Assembly: GCA_009823395.1 (NCBI GenBank)
Contig: CM020509.1
Span: 12,265,001 to 12,329,000 of the forward strand
Source of the DNA: Thamnaconus septentrionalis
Lineage: Eukaryota > Chordata > Actinopteri > Tetraodontiformes > Monacanthidae
DNA: 64,000 bases
Direction: 5' to 3'
Part shown: positions 48,175 through 61,621 of the stretch, piece after piece
Layout: each line of letters begins with the position of its first letter
Position numbering within the stretch: the first letter of the stretch is position 1
Position numbers and translations under genes: made by a program
Notes under the pieces: model-generated
Seen by the model: only the letters and a program-made list of their open reading frames with translations
The model's database searches: none
What the model was told of the DNA's origin: nothing

Positions 48175-48175
<1 letters not shown>

Positions 48176-48259
<84 letters not shown>
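48176..48259. repeat. (CA)n microsatellite, about 42 units
   Basis: A perfect CA run of 84 bp, one of the longest in the window. Confidence 0.95.
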
Positions 48260-48260
<1 letters not shown>

Positions 48261-48514
48261 TTGTTAAGACTCCAGCAGTCATTCACAGTGGGGTAGATTT
48301 AGCCCCGGGGTCTCTCCACACCCCCACCCCCACCCACTACCCCTCATCATACACACTCACACAAACGTACGCAGTCACACTGGTTGCGTAACCAAAAAAC
48401 TCAGCGCAGGGAAACCTCATGAAGATGCAGCATCGGACACAAAAGAACCTTTTCACTCATCTAGAAATAGAATGCACGCACACACACAAGCATAACCGGA
48501 GAAAAACAACCTTA

Positions 48515-48517
<3 letters not shown>

Positions 48518-48558
<41 letters not shown>
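48518..48558. repeat. (TG)n microsatellite
   Basis: About 20 perfect TG units. Together with the CA run 260 bp upstream it could form an inverted-repeat hairpin. Confidence 0.9.
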
Positions 48559-48562
<4 letters not shown>

Positions 48563-48867
48563 TCAGGTCCACATCTGCTCATTTTCAGCAGTCTGTTGGG
48601 AGTGAGCTCTATCGGCAGCATCAGATTAGCGAGCAGCCGTAGAGGCAAATAAGACACACACGCACACACCCACACATACACAAAGTTTTGTTTGCGCAAC
48701 AACGCAAACAAAAAAAGGAGCGTTGGAGAAGAAGTAATTCATCATCAGTTACTAATTGCTCACAGCCCCTGAAACTGTTGAGGTTTAACGGCAACTTTTA
48801 CTTGACTTTCGTTCACTTCAGGACCGTGGTGAGCACGGCCATTAGAACTGTACCAACCAACCAGTCA

Positions 48868-49075
48868 ATCACTCAATCAGCTTTTATTTGTACAGCGCTA
48901 AATCACATTCAAAGGTGTCTCAAAACGCTTCGTACAATCAAACAACTGGCCCCCCGGAACAAGCAAGGTGCGGCAGTGGCCAGGAAAAACTCCCCTGTGA
49001 GAAGAAACCTGGAGCAGATCCAGACTCCAGAGGGCCAGAGGTAATCTGCCTGTCACCAGCTGGGGTGAGAAGGAA
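48868..49075 (+). repeat. Dispersed fish repeat (TTTATTTGTACAGCGC type)
   Basis: CTTTTATTTGTACAGCGCTA, CGCTTCGTACAATCAAACAA, CAGGAAAAACTCCCCTGTGA and GAAGAAACCTGGAGCAGATC occur in the order seen in a repeat common in teleost genomes. I recognise the pattern but not a reliable family name. A (GA)n run follows directly. Confidence 0.6.
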
Positions 49076-49082
49076 ATACAAA

Positions 49083-49187
<105 letters not shown>

Positions 49188-51628
49188 CCACAGTGAGTTG
49201 CAGAGTGAACAACAAAGCTCTCGATGTAGATATTTAAAAATAAATAATTCAAATATAGAAATACAGAAAGACACACATAAGTATATGAGGTATAACAATA
49301 TAAACATGTAGATGTATATTAATAAATGTGTTTCCCGTTGACGTTTGGGTATTTAAAGGTGCTGGGATCCAGTTTTCCGTCTGTGAAAAGGCAACATTAA
49401 AAAGCTACTTTGAGTTCATGGAAACCAGGAGAGTCAGCAGAAGCGAAACTAATCTGACTCAATCGTTGAAGGAGTCTCGCAGTGATGCAACTCCTCATCT
49501 TTCTTGAAACCCTCTTTGAACTGCCCACGTGTGTTGGCTCCTCACTCCGTCACACCCTGCGACACTCCAACACGTTAAATCACGCTCACGCGTGACCGTC
49601 TTGTTATCCTCCCATCCCCTCTAGGATGCTCGTCAGTGATGCCAGGCTTCAGGGGGTGCGTTCGGACAAGTTCAGCAATGTTTATTAAACACAACCCGCA
49701 CACAGTCACGACGCGGCGGTGCTGGAGCTAATCAGGGCGGCCGTCAGTCACGCAGCAGCGGAGGGAGGAAGTGTGAAGCGTTCAGCATTCAAAGGAGGGT
49801 GAAGGTGGGAATTCAAAACCGCCACATAGGAAATGACACACTTCAAAGGAGACGGTGGGGCGGCTCACATTACTCTAATTGAAAATGTAGGTGCTTCTTG
49901 TATCCACCAATGAGGGAGAGCGTCGGTTCCTCGGGAAGCCAGATGCAGCCGCGCAACACCGAGAGTTAATTCTGTTAAGGTCTGACTTGTTGCTCACCTT
50001 TTAAGAGCCCGGCAGATTCAGACTGGACAGGTTTAGTGTATTTGGCAGTCAACCCATAATGCATTGCAGTCTAAGTGGATCGGCAGAGATCTTCCGAGTG
50101 TGTAACTAAAGTCGCACCTGCTGAGTGCTCTCAGAGCTGAGCTCCTTCAGCCCGCCGCGGTAGCGCTGCAACACAGCGGGGATGCAGCTACCTGTGGGGC
50201 CGGGCTAATTAGCATTCAGCTAACTAGCATGGCTTCAACACATCCACGGATGACAATTCATGGCAGAGTTAGTTAATTAGTTAGTACTATTTATTGTCTT
50301 TTTAATTAATCCAGTGATTAAAAGTAAAAAGTTGTAAATACGCTAATGTATCTGTCAGTTTATTCCAACTACTATCAGCAACTGTCTGACCTGAAAAACT
50401 GACATTAACTACTAACAAGTAACTTCAAGTGAAAATGTGAACAAGGTAGTTGAACCAAAGTTAGTTGCCCAAAACAGTTTTACAGTTTGTTCACTTGTAA
50501 CAAGAGTCATGGTACCCCTGTTATTTGACACACAAAGTGTCCAGCTAATAAATATTGTGTGGTAGGAAGAAATTGCTTTCATAATCTTTGTCAAGAACAA
50601 AGATTATTTGTTCTTGACAAATGTGCTGTAAAGAAGTCATCCTCTTGTATTTTGGAGAAGGCGATTTTAAAATAGGAAACTGCTCAGGTTTTTCAAGCTT
50701 TGGAGAAGGACTACACTGACCTCTGGTGGTAGAACAGGAGAAATACATGCTTTAAGAAGTGTACCTATCTAATAAGGCACTGGCAGCACACCATTCAACA
50801 TACATGGAGAATAGCAATAAAAGATATTTCCTCTTTGAGAGTATTAAACTTTAAAAGTTCATCTTCTGTCCTTTTGGAGGAAAAACATACAATACAATAT
50901 CAGCTGAATTGGTGTGGAATGCAGTTGCAGCAGTTGTGGAAAATGATGTTTGTTTGTTTTTTTTAACCTATGAGACCTCTGCAAGTCGTCTCGCTGCAGA
51001 CTGATAACAGCGAAATCTCTTCTGTCATTTTGCATCTACTTTCATCTCTCTTGCCGGGAGACGAGCACAGTGAGTGTGTCTGTGTGTGTGTGGGAGACTC
51101 GAAGTGCCGAATTTCCACTTTCTTTTCATCGTCCTCTTTGAAAAAAAACCTGGTAAACACTCTCTCAAGTGGTGCCAGACTGTAAACAGCGTGGACGCCT
51201 TCACCCATCGAGTCCGCGCAGGCAGGCGCTTCCTCCTGGCTGGCATGCACAATCAGAACCACCTGCGTGCAGGGCCGCGGCTGCTGTGTTGATGTGGAGG
51301 ATTTAATCAGCAAAGCAGCACTTTCCTTTTCTCTTTTTTTTTTTGGCTGTAACATGAAAGAATGTTTGTTTTTCTGCCGTCAGAGCCTCAGATTGATCAC
51401 AGCAATTTTTGCTGCAGAGGTTTTTTCCCCTGTGTGTTCTCTCATGCCGTAACCCCAGAAAAAAATCATGTCTGTTGAGAAACATTGACGGAGCAACAAA
51501 ACAGTGAACTTGAAACAAGTCGACTTCTGTCGGTGTTTGAAGCTCCTCCTGCTGAGGAATAACCTTCTGATGGACTCTTCTTCATTCTGTTTCTCCTCCT
51601 CCTCGCTTTCTGGCTTCCACACCATCAC

Positions 51629-51630
<2 letters not shown>

Positions 51631-51669
<39 letters not shown>
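51631..51669. repeat. (CTG)n microsatellite
   Basis: Thirteen perfect CTG units in the kcnip1 intron. Confidence 0.9.
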
Positions 51670-51888
51670 AGTCAGTTCTCTGACAAACCATTGTTTGTTT
51701 ACTCCTATTTAAGCTTCTGCTCCCCTCCCCCCCACTCACCCTTCCCCTCCCCTACCTTACCCCTCACCCACCCATTAATATTTACCGATCCTCTGCTGTG
51801 CGAGGCCGAGCTTTAACTGCGGCGGGAGCAAAGAACCCCTGTGATTCATCCAGAATTTATCAGCCATGCAGACGGAGAGGATCTGCTT

Positions 51889-52077
51889 CCAGCGCCCTCT
51901 TTTGCAGCCTTATTTAAATATTTTCAATGTCAGATTGAGGAGGGAGGAGGGGAGGAGTAAAAAAACGTGTTAAATAAAATATTAGTCATGGCAGAGTATT
52001 TTTATGAGCTGCAGAAAACGCCTGTGTCGTTTCCTCTCGTTTGCGGGCGTCTCGGACGGCGGACGGCAGAGGGCGCT
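51889..52077. promoter_or_regulatory. Pair of oppositely oriented CTCF-like sites
   Basis: CCAGCGCCCTCTTTTGC (about 51889-51905) carries the core on the minus strand. GGCAGAGGGCGCTGG (about 52062-52076) carries it on the plus strand. Called by eye only; both match best in the AGAGGGCGCTGG half. Confidence 0.3.
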
Positions 52078-55000
52078 GGTTTCCCTTCCTTCTGCTCTCC
52101 TCCCGCCCTCCCTCCCTCCCAGATGGTGCAGATTGGACCTGAAGTGAAGAGGAGCCTTAAACAAATGAAGCATTAAATATTCAGCGACTGTAAGTGCCTG
52201 CTGATGAAGCAGCTGTTCCTCTGATGGTTGACGAGCGGCGGCGCTGACGGCGGCTGCTCGAGGTGTCACCAGGACTCACATCTTAAGTGACTCTCCCCCT
52301 CCAGTTTCTTCTTTTTGCATCTGGAGGATGTGGCCGCACATCCTTGTTCAGGGGAAAAGGAAAAAAAAAACAAACAACCCACCGCCATCAACAGATAAAT
52401 TAGGCCGCGCCGGTAAATGAGAACAGGGATGAAAGCAAATGAGAGCATGGAAATGTGTTTTGTGCATGAGTAAACGCACGTGTACGTGTGCACTGTTGCA
52501 GCGGGCTTTGATGTGATGTGAGCTTCGGCACCCCCACACCCACCCCGACTGCTGTCACATCACTTTAAATGCGCCGTGGGGGGGACGGGGCGAGCGTTCC
52601 AATGCCGAGCGCGCCGCATAAAAATCCACATGCAAAAGGCTCTCCGGGGGAAGGAGACATCATTCCCTCCCCTCCCCGCACCAGCCCTGCAATCAATCCC
52701 CAAAGCTGCATACAATTAACGCTCCCATCACTCTACTCCGAGCGGGGGGAGGGGGAGTTGGTATTCAGTTTGCGAAAAAGCGGCAGTAGGCGGTGACGCC
52801 GAAGACTTTGTCGTACGTTGGAATTTCAATTTTTTCCATCCACGCTGGAACCCTGCTGCTAGGCGCCGCCTGTAAAACTTGAATATATATCGAGACGGAA
52901 CAATGCACACGTATAAATATACACATTTGGGCGCGGGCAGAAAACTGACAGTCAGACAGCCGCTGCCAGTTTTTCCCTTCCCGACACAAAGCGTGTGGGC
53001 GGAGAGCAGCAGGGAATCTCCATCAGCGATTCAGTCGGAGGCAGCGAAGTGTTTCCTGGAAGAGATGAGCGAGCGGCGGGAGGAGGCTGGGCCCTCTGCA
53101 GACCCCGCAACACGCTTCCGTCCGTGTCCTGAGGTCAAAGCGCAGCTCACGGCGGCGAGATATAAAGAAAAAAACAAACTTGCACAGCACGCGTACAAAC
53201 ATCTGTGTTTTGTGCACTGGTGTGTTTTCTTCTCTATTTACACGGCAGAGCTGCTTCCTCCATCTCAAAGTTCTCTGCAAGTCTCCAGAGCACCAAGCTG
53301 TGAAGGAAGCGCTGGCAGATACTCAGCTGGAGCGAACAAACGCGTTGGCGTGCCGGGAGGTCGTGCACATGTTTCAGCATGAGCGGCTTCTGCTCAATGT
53401 CGCTAACTAGCTAACTAACTAACTAGCTAACTAGCTTTATCTTTGGCCACCGAGAACAGAAACGTCTGCAGCTCTTCGTTGGCCCATGGTACAATTTCAT
53501 AAGCATTTCAGTTTTTAATACGGGGAAAATGTAAAAATACACAATGGCGGTTTTTGGTTTTTGTGAAAGACTCCGACTCGACTTTCGTCAAAACCCTTTC
53601 CCAATCAGTGCCTTGCTCTGTGTTACGACACCACTATGGGTCCTGGTCAGCATGCTTGGAACCCCAAGGAAGCAGGTTCCAAAATGGTAACCCTTGGAAC
53701 CGTGTCGGGGCCAGTGGAAACGCTAAGTCACTGCAACCAACGTAGGGTAGGTTGGACGACTTCAACAGGACTGTGACCAGCATGCTGGGCGTTGAACACT
53801 GATTGCATATTCAACAGGTGTTTGGCCATCTTGCTCACCAACTTCTTCTTAGAACTCGGGTAAATTCAACAACAAGTAGAGGAAGGCTGCATGTCACATC
53901 TGAACCAAAGCAGTTTTTCCTCAAGAAGAGTCCAGGCAGGCAACACAGACCATTTCTGAGATCTGTTTGATTCATCTAATTTATCGGTCCACTGGAGAAA
54001 CTGCTGGAAGAACTTAGAAATGGGAGATGAAACTCGGAAATGGCTTTGGTAGAAACCATCCGTCACGTTCAAGTGGATCGATCTGATTTGTTGCTGCGGC
54101 GCGCTGACTGCTCCCTCGCTGACTGCTGCTGGGCACCGCGGGTGGGAGGAGGGGTTTAACACAACTTGTGTCAAAGCCAGTTGGGAGTGAAGTGAATTGT
54201 TGTTTGCAGAGGAAAATCTTTCAGCGGCGCGTGAACGGTAAATCCGCCTGGCGTGGTGCAGCATCCAGCGGCTTACCCGCTTCTCTTTGCTGCAGCTTCG
54301 CATCCTGGTTGTGGAATTCGTCGAGAATTTTAGTCAGATTTCAGAGTTCTCAGTGACGTGGCCGCACTGCAATGTTGCCTCAAACAACTGCCAGTGTTTC
54401 ACCTCGTTGTTAGAATTCATTAAATGGGAACATTTGATACTTTGAATAAACGGAAAACGCAAACAAAGACGCAACTTTTTCAAAGTCGCCGATTTCAGCT
54501 CTTTTTGTGCTAATATTAACGTGGAACCGTCAGATACATAAACACGGCTGACTGGAGACGACTGGGGGGGTCATTTTTTCGCTGTAAATTAGAGTGAAAT
54601 GATCCTTTAATAATGATGACATGCATCTGCGCTTTGTGCGGAGCGGCCTTGTCGCACATCTGGCGACACGCGTCGGGGAGTGAGGGGGGGGTGAATTTTC
54701 CCTGCCTGCCCTGATTCGCTGATCTCGGTGCAGCTCCGCCTCATTCTCATGCCCGTCAGGGTCGGCCAGCCGCTCCCAGTGCCATTAAATTCAGCCGCAA
54801 TGGTTCCGAGCCCATTAAACAAGCAGGTGCAGCTCTCTCTCTCTCCTCTCTCTCTCCATCCCTCCCTCTCTCTGTCACGTCCCCCTCATTTTATCACCCT
54901 CCTCCCGTCTCGCCCACGCCCCCGGCCCCTCCACCTTCCCCGTCCTCCCAATTCTCTGCTCTCATTTGACTCCCCCCCTCCGGTCTTCTCCCTCCATCTG

Positions 55001-56479
55001 TCTTCCCCTCTCCTCATGCACTTATTGGCCCCTGTCTCATCCCTCTCGTCTTCTGTCTCATCTCTCTCGTCTTTTGCACACCTCGCTGTCGCCCCATGAC
55101 TGTGACAGTATAATTCAGTATCTTCTTAGCCATGTCTCCTGGTCAACAGCTTGTTTCTCCGATGTGAAATTCCTCTCCCCTCTCAACCTCCTTCCACACC
55201 GGAGCCGTCCGACGTTCCCTCTCTCGCCCTCCGTCTTTCCTGGCTGCAGTGAGAAGGTCCGCTGTGTAATGGTTAATAAATGATGAGACGCAGGTGGGCC
55301 GGCGTGATGGATGATCATCACGAGGGGATCCAGAGACGCTCTGGACAGGGCGGATGGTTGCAGCCCAGGCCACGGCAGGTTTAATGACTTGGAAGAGTTT
55401 GGCACCGGGCCTAATGTGATGGACCTGTTGCTGTTTAGTGTTATTGCGCTGTGAGCCGGCTCCGCGAAGCTATTTTGGTTCCCTCGTCTCGGGCCGTGGA
55501 GACATTAACGCCTCGATTAGCTCATCCGCTTGGTGTTTGTTAGCAGTGGGGGCCAGAGGAGGAGGCTGTCGGAGGATAATCCTTGGAACTCTTTGCGGCA
55601 GTTATGAATATTCCGATCACACACTGCACGCCGCTTTTATTTTTTGTTTGTTTTTTTAATTTGGTTAATGCGCAGATTTGTAATTACCTCCCGATCTTGT
55701 GGCATGCAAATATAATATTGGCTTTGCAAAACAAAAGAGGGAATATGAATATGTTATGAGTTCATCGGGAAAAGTGAATTGTCTGCAGCAAAGCAGAATA
55801 TGTCAAAAAATATAAAAAGGAAACACTGGCAAGAGAAAAATCCTTTGGGTGTGAGTGATGAATTAAAATACAGCAAAACAGTTCACAGATATTGTATTGT
55901 GTCCTAACTTCACATTGAGTTGCCACTTTAACTAAAAAAGTTTTAGGTAGTAGTACTTACTCTTAAAAGGTTTGAACCCTTTCAGTACAGGAGATAATAA
56001 TATGTACTAGTCTATAAATAATCTATAATCTATAAGTGCACAAGCATGGAAAAGAGAAATTATATTTCATGATAACTAGAAAGTTTTTCTCGAACATTGA
56101 GAAAATTCCACTGAAGAAATCCCATATTGCACCCATACAGTATGTTCAGGTCTTGATTATGCAGCCTGCACACCAGCGGTGCAGCCTTGTCATTAGTTCA
56201 TTTAGATTAGATGACTTGATTAATAATTGAAAAAAAGCTGTGGATGTTTTCCTGCTAAAACTGATGGTTGTCTGGAAGGGCAGGAAGTGTCTCTGGGTGG
56301 AACAAACACCTGGCGGGGGTTGATGGCACTAAGGTTGCAGATTTGCAGAACTCGTGACTTTGACTGAACTTCAGGACGGAGATTCCTCCTTTCTGAGTAG
56401 CTAGTGACATTCGTTGTTGGAAAACAGACACGTTTTTATAAACTGAGCATAAACAGACGCTCTGTCATGAGGAGTTTTC

Positions 56480-58331
56480 ATTGCGACAATTTTTTCTTTT
56501 TTTTTTTTTAAATATTTTATTTTCTGAATTTTCAGATTTATATTTATACAACACAACAAGTAAGAAACAAAAGACAACACAAAATATAAAAATAAAATAA
56601 ATGAAAAACTAAAACAAAACACAGAACCACGGAGCTGCCAAATACAAAAAAGGTGTTAAGTATACATAAAAGTTGTTGTAACAAGATCAGGGTTACAGAA
56701 CTTTCACCATAGGGTCACACTTAACTTGCAGATTACTATTTTTGAGATGGTCAATAAACGGACCCCAAATGTCCAAAAATTTGTTTTTCACATTGGATCT
56801 GTAGAAGCGTATCTTTTCCATCTGAATAATGTTTGTCATTTCGTTGAGCCATTTTCTGAAGCATGGAGGGTTAGGGGTTCTCCAGACCAGGAGAATCATT
56901 TTCTTTGCAGCAACCATACCAAGCATTAGCGCCTTCACGTACCACAGATGGATAACTGCTAGAGGACTCTGAGCATCCAAACAGAGCCAGCTCTGGGTCA
57001 GGAACAATGACGAAATCATATACTACACTAAACCATTGAAATATTTCACACCAAAACATATGCAGTTGATGACACGACCAGAAGAGATGTGATAGAGAGC
57101 CCTCTGCGACCTTGCATCTATCACACAGTGGAGAAACTGCTGGGTAGAATCTATGCAGTTTAAGCTTCGAATAGTGAAGTCTATGGATGACTTTAAACTG
57201 AATCAATTTGTATCTGACATTGATGGAGCATTTATGAATTCCTTTCAAGGCTGCATTCCAGGTATCTAGAGACACATCAAGCTGTAGTTCGTTCGACCAA
57301 GCCTCTCTGAGGTGATGCGTGGACGCAGAGGTGGAGAACAGTGATACAAAGCGGGATATTAGGTGCCTGGAGTCGGGAGGAAGCAGCATTAGATCATAAA
57401 AAGGGCAACTTGTTGGCATGGTAATGAAGTTTAGAAATCCGCCTTTAACATAATGCCTAATTTGAAGATATCTAAAATGGTGGGAATTCGGAATGTCAAA
57501 TTTAGTTTTCAGCTGTTCAAATGACGAAAAGCAGTTGTCTATATATAGGTCTTTAAGGGTCAGAAGTCCATTCTGTCTCCAGTTCGTGAACACTCTATCC
57601 GTCTGAGATGGTAGAAATGAATGATTGTTACATATAGGAGTGTGTATAGATAAAACTGGCAACTTATTAACACTTCTTATTTGGTTCAGGATTCTGAGAG
57701 AGTTTCTCAATACAAAATTGTTGCAAATTAGATCCTGAGGGGATTCTGTCTTAGCGAAAAGTAACGAACAAAGAGAGGAGCCTTTTACAGCTGTAGCCGA
57801 TGTTTAGCCAATGGGGAGGCTGCTGAACGTCTCGCCAGACGGGATTCGTTGCCAATACATCATGGCCCTGGCATTGGCTGCCCAGTAATAATTCTTAAAG
57901 TGAGGAAGGCCGAATCCACCCTCCTCCTTAGGCTTCTGTAAGTGTCCTTTGATATTCTATGTGCCTTGTAACCCCATACAAAAGGAAGGACAATTGAATC
58001 TAATTGTTTGAAAAATTTTGAGGTGAAAAAGTGGTATGTTTTGAAATAAATATAGAAACCTGGGAGAGCCACCATTTTAATTGCATTAATCGCCCAACCA
58101 AGGATAGCGGCAGAATTCTCCATTTCTCTATATTAAGTTTAAGCTGCAAAAGTGCATTAGTATAGTTAAGTTTGAATAAATTCTTAGGATCACGGGGTAT
58201 TTTAAGCCCTAGGTATGTAAAGTGATCCTTTACAATTGCAAAAGGTAGAGTATCAAGAAAGCGTTGGTCTAAACTGTCTGTTAAGGGCATGAACTCGCTT
58301 TTCCCCCAATTGATTGCGACAATTTTTTCTT
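56480..58331 (-). mobile_element. 5'-truncated L1-clade retrotransposon with 19-bp target-site duplication
   Basis: The element occupies about 56499-58312, between two perfect copies of ATTGCGACAATTTTTTCTT (56480-56498 and 58313-58331). Read on the minus strand it runs from 58312 to an A-rich tail at 56499-56510, preceded by AATAAA-like sequence. It encodes the end of an L1-type ORF2 protein: the region after the reverse-transcriptase core (SEFMPLTDSL, FTYLGLKIPRDPKNLFKLNY, FFKQLDSIVLPFVWGYKAHR) and a C-terminal part with Cys/His spacing (VSPLCDRCKVAEGSLSHLFW). At least two frameshifts (near 58090 and 57900) break the frame, and the endonuclease and most of the reverse transcriptase are missing, so this copy is dead. 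Confidence 0.85.
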
Positions 58332-59513
58332 GGCTGGGATGGGAGCGGCTGCTTCTCTGGTGAAGGACACTCGGTGACCTCCAGCGTGATTCCTCCCTGA
58401 TCCTCCTCCGCCTGCTCTCCGACTCTCGCTCGATGACTCCGCCGCGCGATGCCGTGACCTCATTAGATCCGACGCCGATAGACAGCCGATGCGGCCTTTC
58501 CACTCCGTTACCGGGGATCCTCAGCATTTCATCGATTGAGCGAGCGCAGCAGTTTCTTCCACCGGCAGTGTCGCCGGTTGCTCTTTTCCAGTCGTCAGCA
58601 ACTACGTGTCGATTTCACTCCTTTTTCACCATTTGAAGTTGTCAGGCTCTGATGTTCGTCTGCCGAGAGCGAGTCTCCTTCAACCTGAACGCCCGTCGTT
58701 CGGTTCCCGATCACGCAGGACCCTTCGTCCCTTCTTGTAGCGACCCTGAACGCACCGGCGGGTTCTGAGCGTCGCTTCATCTCCGCGTGACAGCGACGCC
58801 GCCGAAACCTAAACAGCCGCTCTCTCGCTCACTTTGCGCGAGGTTTCCTTCCTCCAGCGCCTCCTGGGATTCATGGTGTTTGAACAACTTTAATAGAGTT
58901 CCGTCGCGTTCCGTTCCCTCGCAGATGCAAATGTGTGCGTCGGGGCGGGGGAGTGAAAAACAACAACAACGACAAGGACAACAAATGGGATAATGAGTCA
59001 GTGAAAACGGCTGTAACACGGCGTTGTGATCCTCCGTCTCCGAGGTCATCGAGAAATTCTCCTGTCATAACGTATTGATTCAGCGTTCCCTTCCAACGGC
59101 CCAGCTCGCCGTCTTCCACCCTCACCTGGCCACAATCCAAACATCGTCATGTGCTGCATCTTTTTTTTTTCCTGATGGCAGACCGTCCCCTCTATCTGTC
59201 TTTCCCGCACATTTCCGGAGGTGTTTGATTGCCCGTCGCTCCTCCGACGAGCGCATGTACGCCACCCGCCCCCCCCGCTGAAGTTTAAACACAGCAAATC
59301 ATGCTCCCTTATCTCGGCCCATTCAGCCGAGCTTTTAGAATTTAATCAGCGTGACTTGTGCCACCGCTGCCCGGCCCCGTGTTTGAGAACACGTCTCCCT
59401 CTGTTGATGCATCGAGGCTCTTAGTCACACGGCGCGTGCACGCGTGAGTCTGCAAGGACAGGCATTTGAAAAATGGGTTTTTCGAAAAGCGGGTCGGCGA
59501 TACCGGGATTGTG

Positions 59514-59905
59514 GTATCGATCTGATACCAAGTAGGTACACGGCCAGTATCGCCGATACTGATACTGAGTTTTTACTTGAAATGTCACTATCATGGAATA
59601 ATTGTGTGATTTTGCCTTTAGCTATTGATTATGATCATGGTGCAACACAAAACAAACATATTTTTTCATTAACTAACGACAATGCAAAACAATTTAACAG
59701 GATTGAGATAACAAAACAATTCCCTTTTGCTACACAAAAAGAGCAAAATAAGAAAAAAGCAACATCATGACCAGAGAGAGAGAGGCAGAGAGAGAGGGAG
59801 AGGAAGTTGAAGTATCATGAAGAGAAACTGCAACAAAAGTCTGGATCTCATCACGCAAGTATCGATCTGATACCGATAATCACCTTGGTATTGATGCTGT
59901 CCAGC
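59514..59905. repeat. TATCGAT-rich dispersed repeat, probably a decayed DNA transposon
   Basis: The near-palindrome GTATCGATCTGATACC occurs in the same orientation at 59514-59529 and 59859-59874, and related GATACCG/GCCGATACTG motifs lie nearby. CCAGCCCTGG marks the possible right end. No transposase is seen, and the left end is not found. Confidence 0.4.
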
Positions 59906-60342
59906 CCTGGTTTTAGAAAAGTCTCCTGGTTCTTCAGGTGATGAGTTGGCGTACTCTCACACTGCCCCCTCCTCTGCTCTGATCCCCTCGTCTCGCACCC
60001 ACTTCACCTCCTCAGGTTTTACTGGCATTGATCCTCGCCCAGAGGACCGTAAGCTGCCAGCAGCTTTTAATGAATGTCCCAGCCCGACGTCTTGATCACT
60101 CGCCTTGATGACTTCGGGCTCGGCGGCGGTGTCGGCGCGGCTACTAAATTGTTTTCTTAAGCGAAGCCGCGTGGAGAATGTCAATCTGCAGCAGGCGGGA
60201 GGCGGCGCAGGCTGCCAGTCTCGCCAGCAGGGCGGCGCTCCGAGGCTGGCGAGGGGTTGAGGGTGATTGACGGAGGAGGTGCGCCGTGTCGTGGACTGGC
60301 GGAACTCTCTCTCCGCTTGGTTTGTCTCGGAGGGTGTCTGGA

Positions 60343-60421
60343 TGTGTGTGTGTGTGTGTGTGTGCGTGCGTGCATGTGTGTGTGTGCGTGTGTGTGCGTG
60401 TGTGTGTGCGTGTGTGTGTGC
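60343..60421. repeat. (TG)n microsatellite with CG interruptions
   Basis: About 40 TG/CG units about 1.1 kb upstream of kcnip1 exon B. Confidence 0.85.
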
Positions 60422-61563
60422 GCTGCTGCTGCTGACAGCTTAATGAACCGGACATTACAACGCGTTTTTGTTCACGTGCGAGGCGACGTCGCTGCAAATG
60501 TAGTGTTGTCAAACGTGCGCGGGTGGCTTTGTCGCCTGTGACCTTCCGGCTGGCAGGCAGGACACACACACGCGCACGCACACACACACACACACACAAA
60601 CACACACAGAAATTGCTGTTTCGGCTCCGGGAGCGTTTGCCAGCGGAATAGCAAAACGTGGACTGATCCGTCCATCCCTCCTTCCTTTATCTCCTCCCAC
60701 CACCTCCTGCTCTCCCCCCACCCCCTCTATCTGCCCCCCCTCACTCTGCCTCCCCAAATGTTTGCCAGCCCTCCTTGTTTGCGCCCCCCCCCCAATTGTC
60801 TTTTTCATTCCCTGCGTCGCCTCTCTGAATTCTCCCTTTGTTTTTGCTCCTCTCCCGCTCTCCCACTTCTCCCCTCTTCCATCTTTTCCCGTGCAACAGT
60901 GTGCAATCCCTCCCTCTCCGCTCCCCACTAAACGGACGACGAGGACGCTGAGGGAAGCTGGGAGGGGGGACAGAGACGGGCGGATGTGTTGGAGACGCTC
61001 GGCGAAATTGATGGGGATGACAGTCTGGTGGCAGGGGGCGCACAAAGAGAGAGAGAAAGGAGAGTGAGAGAGAGAGAGAGTGAGGGAGAGAGAGAGAGAG
61101 AGGAGTGAGAGAGTGCACGGCGGAGCCGAGACAGCGAGATAGATGGGATGTAAACGAGGCAGCCAGCGGTGACAGCGAGCGCAGTGGCAGCTTCATGTGC
61201 GCCCCCTTGTTTTCATTCACACACAATCTCTGGCAAACACGCACGCAGCACGCACACCTCTCGCTCGCTCGCTCACTCACTCACCCATTTGCTCGCTCAC
61301 TCACTCAGACACATCCAGCACACGCACACACGCACACACACCCCGGAGCAGAAGCAGCAGCGGATGAGCGTGGGCGTGAAGGCAGCATGAGGAGTGATAG
61401 TAGCCGCTAGTCGCACACGTTCGGCCGGCTGATGGACCAACTTCATTAGGTGCAACGCACAAAGCCACTCCAGACGCACTCTGGCCGAGACCGCTGTCAT
61501 TCAGACGCACGCACGCACAAACTCGCACGCACCAACACAGCCCGTCTGCAAGCAGAAGTCAAC

Positions 61564-61621
61564 ATGGGTCTGGTAATGGGAACCTTTTCCATGCAGTCCA
61601 AACCGGTGAATTACCACAAAG
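61564..61621 (+). CDS. kcnip1: Kv channel-interacting protein 1, alternative first exon B (partial gene)
   Basis: The exon encodes 19 residues, MGLVMGTFSMQSKPVNYHK, plus one base before CAAAG|GTAAGA. The start matches the main human KCNIP1 N-terminus (M-G-A-V-M-G-T-F-S...), whose Gly2 is N-myristoylated and targets the protein to vesicles; Gly2 is present here. The donor phase (1) is the same as in exon A at 47375, so either can join the same downstream exon. The ATG has AAC before it. The 5' leader is rich in GA and CA repeats and CGCTCGCTCACTC units (60.9-61.5 kb), which suggests a separate promoter. Confidence 0.75.

Noticed and set aside
48176..48259. CRISPR-like or satellite array
   Set aside because: It is a simple dinucleotide run without spacers, in a vertebrate genome.
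53630..53760. Possible small DNA transposon (GGAACC- and CAGTGGAAACGC-like motifs)
   Set aside because: The motifs recall some fish inverted-repeat elements, but I could not find matching ends or a target duplication.
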